The notes under the pieces: generated by a model
Seen by the model: only the letters and a program-made list of their open reading frames with translations
What the model was told of the DNA's origin: nothing
Databases searched by the model: none
Assembly (NCBI GenBank): GCA_014529385.2
Contig: CM043959.1
Coordinates: 52,141,753-52,205,752, forward strand
DNA: 64,000 nt
Source: Adiantum capillus-veneris
Lineage: Eukaryota; Streptophyta; Polypodiopsida; Polypodiales; Pteridaceae
Direction: 5' to 3'
Translations under genes and position numbers: made by a program
Part shown: positions 1 through 11,484 of the stretch, piece by piece
How positions within the stretch are numbered: position 1 is the first letter of the stretch
Layout of the letters: each line of letters begins with the position of its first letter

Positions 1-1
1 C

Positions 2-1130
2 TTGCTAAAAGGGGTGACTGGAGCTATCCTCCTTCACAATCCCTTTGAGGTGCTACAAGAAAAGAAATCCCCATACCTTGAAGAACATCCTGATTCTCCT
101 AGTGGCATGGAGGAGGAGATCGGACATGGATCAGTTGTAGAGGAGTTTGTCCCTCTCTCCAATTATGTAAGCTCTAGCTATGCAATCTTGGAATGTGAAA
201 CAATTGAAGACCCGGAAGAAGCACACACACTTTTGGGAGGAAGTCAGAAAGGATAAGGAAGTCAATTGCAAGGCCATCCAAGAACATCATTTGGATGCTC
301 ACAGCAAAAGAAAATATGCATTTGGGAAGAAGTTGGTGTTCTATGGAGAGGGAGTGGATGGGTTCAGTGACGTCCTCTCTATTGTGGACAAGGACTGGGA
401 CCCAAAGTGGTTCTGAATCACCCTCTGGGAGAGTCTTAGGAGTGAGAGTCATGTGGGAAGATCAACCTTTCACCATAGTAAACATATAGGGTCCCTCCAA
501 TGCCAAGAATAAAGCCAAATTGTGGATTCCCTTAAGGATTCCCCTATTGAAGGAGAGTGGCCATTGATAGGTGAATTTAATATGGTGGAGAAGAGCAAGG
601 ATAGAACAAGCTCTGCTAGTCTGTTGGCAGGTTATCACAAAACTAAATGTCTGGGTCTCTATGAGAAATGGGCTACGATGGATCTTTGAAAGTTGGGTCC
701 CTGGAACAGCACGTCAGGCTTCACGTACACAAGCCTCCAGTATGCTCGTACGATGTCCCATCTTGACAGGTGCTATTGCTCTCACCAAGTTGATTAGATC
801 TTGTCGCTGCTTGAGATGAAGCTGCTTTCAATGAAGAGCATGTTAGACCATTTACCTTTATGCTTGAAACTCAAGAAAGCCAAGGGGAAGGGGCAGGCCC
901 CCAAAGGAAGTAAGAAGTTGCTTGTTACTGGGGCACACACCTATTCAAAGACCCTTTGTTTAGAAGGCTTACCATGACAGTTTTGAGCAAACTCAATAAA
1001 GATGTTAATCTGGAAAAACCTAATGCTTGGGACCTATTTTCTAGGAGTATTCAGAAAGCGATCAAAAGCTTGGGTCCTTGGATGAAAAAGGCCAGGGGAG
1101 AGCACTGAAGCAGATTGAAGAGAAGGCTGC
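2..1130 (+). pseudogene. L1-type LINE fragment: endonuclease domain and linker, decayed
   Basis: This is a broken piece of a non-LTR retrotransposon ORF2. From about 200 the frames together read like an apurinic-type (APE) endonuclease: CKAIQEHHL near 270-290 resembles the QE-H metal-binding motif, TIVNI followed by GPSNAKNKAKLW near 470-520 resembles the central strand motif, and PLIGEFNMVE near 562-590 resembles the GDFN motif. The reading frame changes at least three times and stops are frequent. Residues 840-1130 (KKAKGKGQAP, then AWxxxxRSIQKAIK-like text) match the linker between endonuclease and reverse transcriptase. The RT is absent; the copy is cut at about 1130 by LTR-like sequence. 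The first 200 bases are open in another frame and are not recognised. It resembles the minus-strand LINE at 58.7-61.8 kb, but is a different, diverged copy. Confidence 0.6.
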
Positions 1131-1139
1131 TTGTCTTTT

Positions 1140-1670
1140 GATGGCTGGGTCAACAACACGACATAACTCAACTAAGCCTTATTCTCTAAGAGTTATGGAA
1201 TGCTGAGGATTATGGTTATAAACATCATTTGTAATAAGTAGGTAGTTTAGTAGCAGAAGCCGAGGTGCAATGGAACTTCCAGATTGTAAATACAAAGCCA
1301 TTTGATCCCTCAAACTCTATTTTAGGTTTAACCTAAGGCGACCTTAGTATATAAGGTACCTAGGTCATTTTGTAAAGAAAACTTTTATCATAATGAAGTT
1401 TTAAGCTGCCTTCGACTGTGTGTGAGAGAGAAAGAGAGAGAGAGAGAGAGCATGAGCTCCATCCTTGCACTACTCCCTGCTCGCTCATTGCATTGTAGAT
1501 ATGACTTCACCATCATGCTAGCCTCGGCAAGAGCTACACGACAACGCCAAGCATTTCTTGCGGAACGGAGCATACACACTCGTGCACCTACGAGCTACTT
1601 GTGGCCGTAAGTATATCAAACGATGTCTGTTTTTTGCCTGCAAGTAGTCGCTAGAATTGAAGCGACATAA
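1140..1670 (+). mobile_element. LTR remnant, Tat-like family
   Basis: This stretch shares short ordered blocks with the LTR at 29468-30406 and with the LTR starting at 62832 on the minus strand: a TTCCAGATTGTA block, an AT-rich promoter block, TTTTGTAA...AATGAAGTTTTAAG, then a GA-rich tract followed by GTGAGCTCCATC / ATGAGCTCCATC. It has a TATA-like TATATAAG at 1348-1355, in the position of an LTR promoter. The 5' end is not defined, and the right end is replaced at about 1671 by a chromovirus LTR in the opposite orientation. The match was made by eye and the copies are diverged. Confidence 0.45.
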
Positions 1671-1671
1671 G

Positions 1672-2762
1672 CTATGCATAGGTACTCATAATCACTCTGC
1701 TAGCATAGCTTAGCTTAGTAATTAGCATGGTAGAGGAGATGAGCATGCCATTGAAGCTTGGCTCTTGGTTGGATTTGCATTCCATAGCCAAGAGTTGTTG
1801 ATGTAGGCCTCTACTTCTCAATGCTTGGAAAAGGAGATGGAGTTCTTGCTCAACACATGAGTTGTGTGTGTGTAGCAAAGTTGGTGTGTGTAAAATGCCA
1901 ACCTCCTCTCTCTTCTTGGTCAACCCCTCTTCCCGAAAGCTCTTGCGGGCTTCCCATTGGTTCCTGCAAAGCTTAGCCAATAGCAATTAAGAAGCATAGT
2001 TGATAGCGTTGTGACAAGTGTCCCCCTTTCCCCTTTTTTGAGAGCTTTAGATAATTAAAATAAATTATTTAAACTTTCATTGGATCTTTTAGTCTTCTGG
2101 ACAATAGGAATCAAGCAAGCCATTGGGCTGTTGGATGCGCATTAGACCCCTTTGTAGACTATCCAATAGTATTCTAGGGAGCTTAATTTATATTGGTTCT
2201 TTTATCAAGCATTTTTAAATTAATTAGACTAGTTTTACTCTAGCCTAATTCTCATTGGTCCACCTCTATGGCCATCCAATAGGATTTGAGGGGAGATTGG
2301 GGGCAACTGGGCTAGGAGCCTGCCATGTGTCCATTCTTCTCTTTTGGGAGAGCTTGGGTGTGTATGTGTGTGTGTGTGTGTGTGTGTTTCTATCTCTTCC
2401 CCTACCATTAGGGCTCGTCCCCTCCTTCCTAGGGATGTGGGAAGACTTTTTAGTCTTCCCATAACCATCCAATTTTCCCCACTTTTGGCCATTGGATAAT
2501 TTAATAAAATTGAGGAAATTTAGCCTATGGAAGTCTTAATGGAGCCAAACCTTAGGTCTTTTAAGCTCCATTGATGCACATTGCTCTTTTGCAGACTGTC
2601 CCCCTTTGGATCTCTATTTTCCCTCCTTTGGATCCTTGCTGAGACCGGTCTGGCAGCCTTACCAATATTCTAGCTTTGACTCCCCTGGTCCCTCCCCATA
2701 TTAAATGATTAGTTTAACATGAGAAAATCATTTGGGAGAATTAGATATTAGTTTTTATGACA
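1672..2762 (-). mobile_element. 3' LTR of minus-strand chromovirus 1, truncated
   Basis: On the minus strand the LTR starts at 2762 with TGTCATAAAAAC, preceded by a purine-rich tract (GAGAGAGGTAA), exactly as in the plus-strand copy at 48453. Sequence around 1760-1900 (reverse complement of a block with GGCTATGGAATGCAAATCCAACCAAGAG) matches the plus-strand LTR at about 42860-42910. The outer end, including R/U5, is missing. A (TG)n run at about 2359-2388 lies inside it. Confidence 0.7.
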
Positions 2763-3119
2763 TTACCTCTCTCTTGAAATCATAGTCGTCCTTGACTATG
2801 AGGTAGAGAAGATAAAGTCTAGTCATTAATCTGTTTCCTAGCGGGTAGAGGATCCCTATTTTACCCTATGACACCGTTTTAGAATGGATGACTAGTCCAT
2901 TTGGTGCTTGGGAGCCTTCGCTGCCGCAAGCATGTCTGCACATTAGTCCGTATCAATCTTCCATAGTAGAGTGACAAGCTCTACTTGGTGTTAGGGAGAC
3001 TTCGTCTCCACAAACATGATCCTAAGCATGCATACTTATTAACATTTGTGCACAATAAAGAAAAAAGAGAGTCTTATAAGACAAAAACTTTGTTGATTTG
3101 TACATATTTACATTATATT

Positions 3120-3330
3120 ACTCTAGGGAATCATTGTAAGCATTGGGTTATCCTTTAATTGTATGCCTTGCATCCATCTAGCATCTTCAAAAGGATAATT
3201 TTAATATTAAATAAGATATCATCGAATAGTCTTACCGCCTCGTAATACCTTGTCTTCGTGTCGGAGAATGGACTCGGGCTGCAGCACTTCTTCTTGGTCC
3301 TCGATCTCCGGTGGGTCTTCAATGATTGCT
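3120..3330 (-). pseudogene. Chromodomain-like C-terminus of chromovirus 1 integrase
   Basis: Downstream of the integrase core on the minus strand the text reads EDPPEIEDQEEVLQPESIL, then RHEDKVLRGG, then a stop-interrupted YLI, then PFEDARWM. The order of an acidic stretch, an ILxHxxxxLRxG strand and a final aromatic W block is that of the chromodomain at the end of chromovirus integrases, which is known to bind histone marks and steer insertion. At least two in-frame stops make it inactive. The same block is seen in the plus-strand copy at 47850-47980, which supports the assignment. Confidence 0.55.
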
Positions 3331-3608
3331 TCTTGAGGTGGCTCTCCTCTGTAAGGCTTTAGTAGGCTCACATGGAAAGCATTGTGTATGAGCCAATGGT
3401 TGAGGAACTTGAGTTAATAGGTCATCTCACATAATGGCCTAAGAATGTGAAAGGGACCATAGTATCTTTTTGCTAACTTAGCATAGTACTTTTGTGTCCC
3501 GTAGGATTCTTGCCCGTTGTGTGCCTTAATCGAACCTTGAGAAACTTAAGCAAGACCCAATCATTTTGCGAAGATCTTCCCATGTAGCTTGAGTAGCAGG
3601 GGACTTTT

Positions 3609-4445
3609 TTATCTTCCCTCTATCACCTCAAAAGGTGCTTTTCCCATAGAAGTATGTACAATGTTATTGTAAGCATACTCCACTAAAGGTAAGTACTTCT
3701 CCCATTGGGACTTTTGATCTACTTCTGTGACATAAGCTTTTAGTAGATCAAGAATTGTTAGGTTAGCTATTTCACTTTGGCCATTCGTTTGCGGGTGATA
3801 GACCGAAGATAAGTTTAGCCTTGTACCTAAATTCTCAAAGAGACCCTTCCAGAAGTTACTAGTCATTCTAGGATCTCTATTCGACACTATGGACATTGGC
3901 AAGCAGTGGTACTTGAAGATTTGTGATATAAAGAGGGTTTCCATTTGATGGGCCTTGATAGAATTGTGCTTGTTTGCTAAACCCGTCCACTATCATCCAT
4001 ATTCCTGTATTCCCATGGATAGACTTGGGAAATCCAAAGTTAAAATCCATGGATATTCTCTCCCATGGTGAATTAGGGAAGCAGGTTGCTTCCCTCTATC
4101 AAACTTTGTCTTTTGGCATACCATACATTTTGAAACATACTCTTGTATGTTTGCTTTTATGGCAGGCCAGTAGAAGTATGTTTCTATCCCTTTTAGGGTA
4201 GATTGAATCCCTCTATGCCCCGCATAAGGAGGAGCATGAGATTCATACATTACTTTCTCATGTAGGGAGTTAGTAACACATAGCCTATTGCCATAGAGAA
4301 GATAACCATCTTGTAAGGTAAGTTCTTCCTTCTTCCCTAGTGCAAGAGCGGAAATCACATCTTTAAAATCGAGATCAATAGCGTACTCATCTATCATAGA
4401 AGATAGATCATTGTGAGTTGCTATGGATACCACATTCACTCTCGG
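3609..4445 (-). pseudogene. Chromovirus 1 integrase (zinc finger and core), broken
   Basis: The N-terminal HHCC zinc finger is present and intact (SHAPPYAGHRGI, then KCMVCQKTK, about 4140-4260). The first catalytic Asp lies in WILTLDF near 4020. A frameshift then enters the second half (3609-3944), which has VSNRDPRM where the family has S-D-R-D-P, so the second catalytic Asp is Asn. YHPQTNGQSE follows and keeps the catalytic Glu. Integrases of this family insert the cDNA copy into chromosomes; this one cannot be functional because of the frameshift and the lost Asp. Confidence 0.8.
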
Positions 4446-5112
4446 TCATCTTGAGAGTGCTTCGGCTACTTGATTATGCTTGCCAACAATGTGAACAATA
4501 TGAAAATGGAATTGCAAAAGAAAATTTTCCCACCTCATTTGTTTGTTGGAGAGCTTGGTCTGCGTCATGAAGTACTTAAGGCTTTGGTGATCCGTTCGTA
4601 GAATGAAAGGAGTCCCCAATAAATAGTGCTTCCACGAGTCTAGAGCATGTAGGACCGCTAAGAGTTCCTTCTCATATATACCTAGAGCTTGCTCAATAGG
4701 GTCGAGCCTTTGAATTTCGTAGGCTATGGCGTGCCCTTCTTGGAGAAAAACAGCTCCAAGGCAATCACCATAGGCGTCACATTGGACCTCAAATGGCTTT
4801 GAGAGATCCGACAGTGTAAGCATAGGTTGATAGATAAGCTCTTCTTTAAACTTTTTTAAAGCATTGTTCTCCTTGGTGGACGATATATACCTAATGTTTT
4901 TCTTTGTTAGGTTATCTAATGGTCTCGCGATTTGTAAGAACTTTTCTATGAAGCATCTATAGTATGCAAACATACCTATAAAGCTTCTTAGTTCATGCAA
5001 ATTCCTTGGATTAGGCCATCCTTCTATTACCTCTAACTTTGATGGATCCATTTGGATGCCATCTTGAGAGATAATGTGACCTAAATGTTGAATCTCTTGT
5101 AACTTCCCCTTA
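4446..5112 (-). pseudogene. Chromovirus 1 RT tail and RNase H, 5' truncated
   Basis: On the minus strand it begins inside the RT thumb (QEIQHLGHIISQDGI), passes through the connection (FIGMFAYYRCFIEKF) and enters RNase H (CDAYGDCLGAVFLQEGHAIA, YEKELLAVLHALDSWKHYL, RTDHQSLKYF), ending in KHNQVAEALSR followed by TGA at 4448-4446. The upstream RT palm with the YVDD-type motif, protease and gag are all absent, because the element stops abruptly at about 5112 where unrelated sequence begins. The terminal TGA falls at the same codon as in the copy at 31 kb. Confidence 0.85.
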
Positions 5113-5149
5113 TGAGGTCACCTATAATATTTCAAAATATCTTGAAAGT

Positions 5150-6310
5150 ATAGGGTATTTTATTCAAAATACCAAACTTCCTGTACTTTTTCCCACCTAT
5201 AAGTTACACAAGCATAAGTTTAGATGGATATCTGATGCATCGAATAGTATTTTTCTAACATTACCAAAGATATTACTCTTTGTCTTGACCTAATTCTTTC
5301 AGAATTTGAAAATGTCTGTGCCTCTAAACAAAAAATATGCTTAAACTTTCTTCAAATTCACTATAACTCATTCTGGTTGGTAAAAAATGCCACTGAGGTT
5401 ACAATAAACCTCCCTAAACAAAATTTTCATCTCTTCACAGCTGATATTACTCAGTGCTATGAGAATACCTTTTGGAAGGTGAATTAGGAGTGAAAGACGT
5501 TCTATCTCAGAGGATTAAACTAGCCTTCAAGAATGCTAGGATTAATGGATTCTTTTACATATCGCTCTCCAGAAAACCTAGATGGATTAAAAAACCAAAA
5601 TCTTCTCATCCCCTTCACTTTGATGATGTAAAATATTCAATGACATAGCTTGGGTACTTGATAATTGTACCATCCTCTTTGGAGGATAGTGCTTTAATGA
5701 AAGCCAGGGCATTCCCATGGGATTTTCCTGCTCACCTATAATGTGTAATCTATACTTAGCCTTCTTTGAATACAAATGGTTTCTCAAAACCACGAGCGAC
5801 AAAAGTAATTATCATAAACTTTTACTTTTTAATCATACTTACAGATATATGGATGACTTATTAAGCCTCAACAATAAATTATTCTGGATGAGATTAATCA
5901 TGTTTATCCCAACCGCTTAAAAATTGAATCAACCTTTAAACACGCGTTCACTACACCAACTGCCTTTTTTGCCACTACTATCCAATTCCTTAACTTTTCA
6001 ATTGAACTACATAACCCTTGTGTGGGAGACTATGACCAAAAGTTCTCTTGGAAAAGAGACCTTTTAGATATCCCACCTTTTGAATTCTTAAAAAAGAACA
6101 GTAACTGTCCACAAAAGACTACTCTTAGTACGTGTATCAGCCTCCTATACCTTATAGTTTACTCCTCTTCCAATTGCTTCTTGGCTTGGGAAGATATTGA
6201 GATTCTTGTACATAAATTTAAATTGCCTTAATGGTTTCAAAAGAAAGGACATCATTAATAAAATCATACAATCCCTTTCTAAAATCGATTGACCTGGCTT
6301 ACATTTCAAC
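5150..6310 (+). pseudogene. Decayed reverse transcriptase, Penelope-like lineage probable
   Basis: Three frames together give an ordered set of RT motifs. Motif A reads FTADITQCYEN at about 5434-5466 with the catalytic Asp. A lysine/arginine-rich stretch follows (LSRKPRWIKKP). Motif B reads QGIPMGFSCSPIMCNLYL at about 5706-5760. Motif C reads YRYMDDLLSLNN at about 5840-5875. After these come YPNRLKIE, LNFSIELH, then KRDLLDIPPFEFLKKNSN and YSSSNCFLAWEDIEI to 6231. The MGxxCSP..CNLYL and YRYxDDLLSxNN forms differ from LTR-element and L1 RTs and resemble single-ORF RTs of the Penelope-like group. At least three frameshifts and several stops are present. No GIY-YIG endonuclease was seen. The left end abuts the broken chromovirus at 5112. 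Confidence 0.6.
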
Positions 6311-6337
6311 CACATTAACCTCATTTCTCTGATTAGG

Positions 6338-6366
6338 TAGTAGGCCCATTCACAATGGGCCTACTA
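6338..6366. repeat. Perfect 13-bp inverted repeat with 3-base loop
   Basis: TAGTAGGCCCATT at 6338-6350 and its exact reverse complement at 6354-6366 are separated by CAC. It lies just after the end of the RT remnant and could be a terminal hairpin of that element or an unrelated small palindrome. Confidence 0.75.
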
Positions 6367-6861
6367 TCGACCCATTGTGTATGGTGCCTGGGACAGGGCG
6401 GGTATAAGCGTGCACACGTGCATGCACGCACACACACAGACATCTACACATGTATACCTTTACAGCTGGTTGATTATATAAAAAAACATATTTTTTACAT
6501 ACATAGATCGCTACTTACCTTGTGTATTATTCCTAATTTGAAAATCTAAACTATAGAAACTAAGTCGGTAAGGTTTTTTTAAATAGGGGGTAACCCTCCT
6601 CCTAATACCTTATGGTTACCCACCCCTTAGGAGATTTTGTAAGGATCGTGGCCTTCATTACCTTAATTAAATCTCACACCTATTGGGGCTCTCTGTCCCC
6701 CTTGGCTATATTACAACACGCAGTAGCCTATACACTTGCTCTCTTTCCCTCTAAACTCCCCGTATGCAAGCAAGAGTGTCCATAGAGGCGGCTTGGGAGA
6801 TCGTAGCCATTGAGTAACCGATCGTGGGGTGTCTTCTCACCATTTAGCTAGCCGGATGCGC

Positions 6862-6869
6862 TATATAAG
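6862..6869 (+). promoter_or_regulatory. TATA-like box
   Basis: TATATAAG is followed about 40-80 bases later by a sequence (TTAGTCTGTGGGTGTTTCTT) of the kind seen at transcript starts in LTR promoters. No gene of its own is visible downstream, so this may be a relic promoter of an LTR or pseudo-LTR. Confidence 0.3.
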
Positions 6870-6942
6870 GTGAGGGTGCTTTGGCCCCTCACTTAGTCTG
6901 TGGGTGTTTCTTATTTGTGTGTGTATTTCAAAGCAAGGAGTG

Positions 6943-7082
6943 AGGGCTTTAACATTGTGCAGCTATGGAAGTCGTTGGACTACCATCACAGGTTGGTATT
7001 CTCCTTGGCAAGGGCTTTAACATTGTGCAGCTATGGAAGTCATTGAACTACCATCATAGGTTGATATTCTCCTTGGCAAGGG
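6943..7082. repeat. Tandem duplication, 68-bp unit, two copies
   Basis: The unit AGGGCTTTAACATTGTGCAG... starts at 6943 and again at 7011, and the next AGGG begins at 7079. The two copies differ at a handful of positions, so the duplication is not very recent. Confidence 0.85.
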
Positions 7083-8582
7083 TACCTTGATTAATGGTGT
7101 TGTACATACTGCATGAATACTTCATTATTAATGTTGCACAGGCATTGCCTGGCTTAACCTGGTTTTCATGTTGGGAATTCTGTCGTAATTGCATACTATG
7201 CATAAACTAATAGTTTATGGGAGGGATGGTGAAAACACTTTGGTCGGGGAGACCCGTTCTTTTTGATAAAATTGGAGATAATTATTGATGGGTTTAAAGA
7301 TTTTTTTACTAATCACACTGATTATTGTTTGGTTTTTTAGGGGTTTTTATAGTAGGATGTTGGCTTCTTATAACAAAGGACTTTTGATAACTTGTATGGT
7401 GCCCTAAATTCATTATGGTTGAACCCATGCATAACCATAGTAGTGGTTCTTGATTTGCAGTAATTGGACAGTAAAAATTTGGGATCTTTTGGTAATTGGT
7501 ACTGACGTTTGTATGGTCGGCCATGCGCAACCTAAAGATGTGGCTTTTTTCACTCTGTATCTGACGCGTGGAAAAATCTGCATATTACTGCGTGGTGTAA
7601 ATGGGGTTTCCTCTTCCCTTATGCCGTCTTTTGGGATTATTATACTTGCTAATAGTCTTGCGCATTGTCTTATATAGCATGACGCTGAAAGAACGGTAAA
7701 ACAAATATGGGTTTTTCTTTTTGATAGACAAGCTATAATAGGTTACTGGTTTTGGCTCATTTAATGGGTTTTTTTCCTCATTTGGCATGCAAACTGAGGT
7801 AAGTTGAATCCCGAATGGGCATGAGAAATCTGAATTAGCATGATAACACTGTAGAGTTTTGTTACCTTAAAAAATGGAATATTTTCTTTTTGAGAAATAT
7901 TTTTAGCTGTTTTTTGGGATACTTTATGGCTTCAAGGTACTTAAAAAAGCTAGAAAAATTTGGAGCTTGACAAAACTGGCAAAGTATTTCTGGTATTGAA
8001 AGACTGATCTAAGAAATGTTATGGGGATTAAAACTCTTGGTTCAGGAGAGATGGTGGTTTTTTTTTTCAAAATGGTATATATGGTATTGGATTTTTAATT
8101 AAAAAAATGGGGATATACAAATACCATACTTATAAGTACTTCTTTTAAAATCTTTGGGGTAACTAAAACCAAAAGACTAAAATACATGAACACTTTGGAC
8201 AGTGGTTCTAAGTTTTAAAAAAGTTGTAAGACGGACATGGATAACAAAACTGATATAGTCCATTGACACCTATAAAACACATCCAAAACTAACGTATTTG
8301 TTGTCTTGTTTGGATGTATGTAAGTGAGGACTCTATCCTTTCTTGGAATTTTTTTGGCTTAAAGCTATTGTCTGTTAGATAGTACACTTTCTCTTACCAC
8401 TTGGGAAGTAATTCTTTATTGGATCACTATCATTGTATACTAGACGTGGCTTCATTCTCATATGCCATGTACAAATATAATTCTAAGACTGATTTGTTAC
8501 TAATTTTTGCCTTTTCTCTAAAACCAACTGTCTTTTGAATGTAAAAGTTCATTTACGTTTTATTACATAAGTTAAAACAGCT
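7083..8582. other. AT-rich region with no recognisable gene
   Basis: Only short ORFs with no family signature are present, on both strands. There are several T or A homopolymer runs of 7-9 bases. I see no transposon motif, splice-linked ORF or RNA gene. Confidence 0.5.
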
Positions 8583-8594
8583 ACACACACACAC

Positions 8595-8661
<67 letters not shown>

Positions 8662-8665
8662 GAGA
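8583..8665. repeat. Compound microsatellite (AC)n-(AG)n
   Basis: A short (AC) run is followed by a long (AG) run with one GG interruption. It directly adjoins the 3' end of a minus-strand LINE-A copy. Confidence 0.95.
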
Positions 8666-9000
8666 AGTATTGTCATCAAAGGTGATATTATGATCTATGG
8701 GACCAGTGCACCATGCTAGGTTGACTAATGGCTCTCGATGCTTGAGGATTATGGAGATGAGCGTGAAAATTGAGTATCCATGAAGTAACTGGAAGGCTAC
8801 AAATGTGACGAAAGCAAGTTTGAATGTGATAAAAGCTGAGCACTCAAGTTGGGTAAGAAGCTAAGCCTACTAAACCTGCAAGGGGTATAGTGTATGCGCA
8901 ATAATGGAGAACACTTCCCAAAAGTCCCTATACCATAATTCATAGAAAAGGGAGTGGGAGCTAAATTGGATCACTTTGTAGGTGGAAAGTGCAGATGATA
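8666..9000 (-). mobile_element. LINE-A 3' end, minus strand, 5' truncated
   Basis: Read on the minus strand, this is a diverged copy of the last ~350 bases of the LINE at 11485-13927. Shared blocks in the same order are: TCTATGGGACCA next to the GA tract, CTCTCGATGCTTGAG, GAGATGAGCGTGAAAATTGAG, GAGCACTCAAGT, and GGGAGTGGGAGCTAAA. It is 5' truncated, as usual for LINEs, and carries no complete domain. Confidence 0.6.
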
Positions 9001-9002
9001 AG

Positions 9003-9104
9003 ATAGGCTCAAGAATTTAAAGGTGAGTTCAATAGATCATCTCCCTATGTGGACGACAACATAGGCACAAGAATTGAAAGGTGAGTTCAATAGATCATCT
9101 CTCA
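9003..9104. repeat. Tandem duplication, 58-bp unit
   Basis: ATAGGCTCAAGAATTTAAAG at 9003 recurs with few changes at 9061, each followed by GTGAGTTCAATAGATCATCT. It follows the LINE-A fragment directly and may be a duplication within it. Confidence 0.8.
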
Positions 9105-9539
9105 AATATTAACGTGCTTTAGCAATTGATGGACATACAGTAATTTGGATTGTTATAAATTATTACAACTTGATTATTTAATTTGATGTTTGAAGTTTTC
9201 AGCCATCACCATAATATAGTTAAGGTTATCATGATTCAATGTCACTCTCTTACATCACCATTCATTATCAACGCATTAGTAAGTGTATGGTCATGATGAT
9301 GAAGTGTGGGATATCGCTTTTAAAGAATGATTTCTTGGTAGGAAAATTTATGCTTCAAAGACATGGGTCTCCTACTTCATCATAGTGTGTTGAGACAATA
9401 AGATGATGATGGCACTACTCCAATTTCCTTTTAACGAACACATTTAGCTTCAAGTTTTACTGAATTTGATTAGGTTTGGTTTCACCCACCAATTTCCAAC
9501 ACTATCTCTCATCGCACGAGCTCTATAAGTTCGCCCTTG
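9105..9539. other. Non-coding spacer, nothing recognised
   Basis: There is no ORF of note and no repeat or motif I can name here. Confidence 0.4.
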
Positions 9540-9656
<117 letters not shown>

Positions 9657-9835
9657 AGAGAGAGGAAACGAGAGTGTGGACAATCAATGAGAAATTTGGA
9701 TGGATCAAACTCATTGATATTTGCTTTATCTCAGTCTCAATCTCATGTTCACCTAGCTAAAGTTTGATTGTAGTAATGACTTAAGATTGCATTGTGTGTA
9801 GTTTAAAGCTTCAATTACAAAATAATCATGGAAAA

Positions 9836-9965
9836 ACTCTTTTATTTTTATTAATACAAAGTGATTAAGAAGAAGAATGTCTCTTTTCTTTTTCAAACAC
9901 TCTTTTATTTTTATTAATACAAAGTGATTAAGAGAGAAAGAATGTCTATAATCTTTTTCAAACAA
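9836..9965. repeat. Tandem duplication, 63-bp unit
   Basis: ACTCTTTTATTTTTATTAAT at 9836 recurs at 9899, each followed by ACAAAGTGATTAAGA and an AGAATGTCT block. Confidence 0.8.
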
Positions 9966-10224
9966 TGATAGGTAGATAAATAAGGCCAGAGAGCCTATCC
10001 ATGCCATTAACAAAGCCCCCCACAATGCACACACACATGGTGCATCAATATGTCCAGTACCTAGCATAGCACATAGGTGAACAAAGAGTTAGGTAAGCAG
10101 GCAACTTCAGGGCCAATTACTTCAAATCAGAGAAAATTCACAACGGCGCTTTATATAGTTTTGTGTATTCCTTTGTAATGAACAATGTTGTATGTGAAGA
10201 TTCCCTTTTGCTTTGTGTGTGCAT

Positions 10225-10235
10225 GCGCGCGCGCG

Positions 10236-10308
<73 letters not shown>
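10225..10308. repeat. Compound microsatellite (GC)13-(GA)n
   Basis: About 26 bases of alternating GC, a strong Z-DNA former, run directly into about 58 bases of (GA). Confidence 0.95.
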
Positions 10309-10312
<4 letters not shown>

Positions 10313-11206
10313 CTTATGCATCATCTTTCTTGGCTAATTCAACAACAAAATCTTGAAAATTATGATTGGAATCTTATGTGATATGCAAGCATGCAAATCC
10401 TCATAAATTACACACCATGTACACCATGGTTATTTATCCCATCTATAGATCATACAATAATTAGGCCATGCTACAAGCAAAAAAATGTATCACCACTAAG
10501 TCATTTGCCAACCACCAAATGAACATCAAAGAATAACCAGCTCAATGGAACAATGTAACAACTTAAAGCAGCCAACAAATACTTTATGTCTCAAAAAGGT
10601 TATAAGGATAAACACTTTATGTGGGTGGATTTTCATGGGATTGTCTTCTCAGAGGGTTTAGATGTCATCTTCTCTATTTTTCTATATGAGATGTCACTTA
10701 TTATAGTTGCCTTATCATAGCTTTGGAGGATGATCTAAGTGAATAATGAAGCATCTAAGAATATTTTTGGCACTACCTCATCGATGCATAGAGAATGAAT
10801 ACACATGTTGCCACATTGGGGAAAGATGAGGGAGGAGAGTGTCACAGACTTAAGCTTGGCTTCTAATTAGCCACAACAACGTGCGAGTCACATACTAGCT
10901 CTTATGAAGCTTGGAATATGTGAACCTTTTTAACTTTCAACTTTTAACCTATCAAGTAAAAATAAAAAAAGGTTTGACTCTACTTTTCCTTTTGAAAGCC
11001 AATTGAAGGGTGGCTCAATTTTGCTTTTGGAAAGCCAATAGCCATAAAAAGTTCAGAATTTAAGAAATTGTTCGTATGTACACTATCAAAATTTTGCCAG
11101 TTTACTTCAAGGAAAACTAAGAATCTAGCTAAGATTTTATAACTAATATTTTAATCGAATACCGATCTCGAATAGCCTCAAAACGGAAGGGTGCACGTGT
11201 GTATAT

Positions 11207-11212
<6 letters not shown>
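10309..11212. other. Non-coding spacer, nothing recognised
   Basis: There are no ORFs with family features on either strand and no transposon ends were identified. Confidence 0.4.

Positions 11213-11285
<73 letters not shown>
11213..11285. repeat. Compound microsatellite (GT)n-(GA)n
   Basis: About 30 bases of (GT) are followed by about 43 bases of (GA). Confidence 0.95.
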
Positions 11286-11287
<2 letters not shown>

Positions 11288-11484
11288 CTCAAGAAGAATG
11301 CCAAATCTTTTTTCCTTGATAGAAATAATTTTGAAGTAAATCTATCTATTCTATTTCTTTATGGAATTCAACCATGCCACGCGTCAAAGAATAGAGCACC
11401 TCTCAAACATGTATACGTACACAACCAATTTATAGTAGCAGGAGCTTGGAGAAGCTGACGTAATTTTGTTGTTGAAGGAATGCT

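Noticed and set aside
6355..6549. GIY-YIG endonuclease for the Penelope-like element
   Set aside because: The short ORF has no GIY or YIG motif and runs through a CA-rich stretch.
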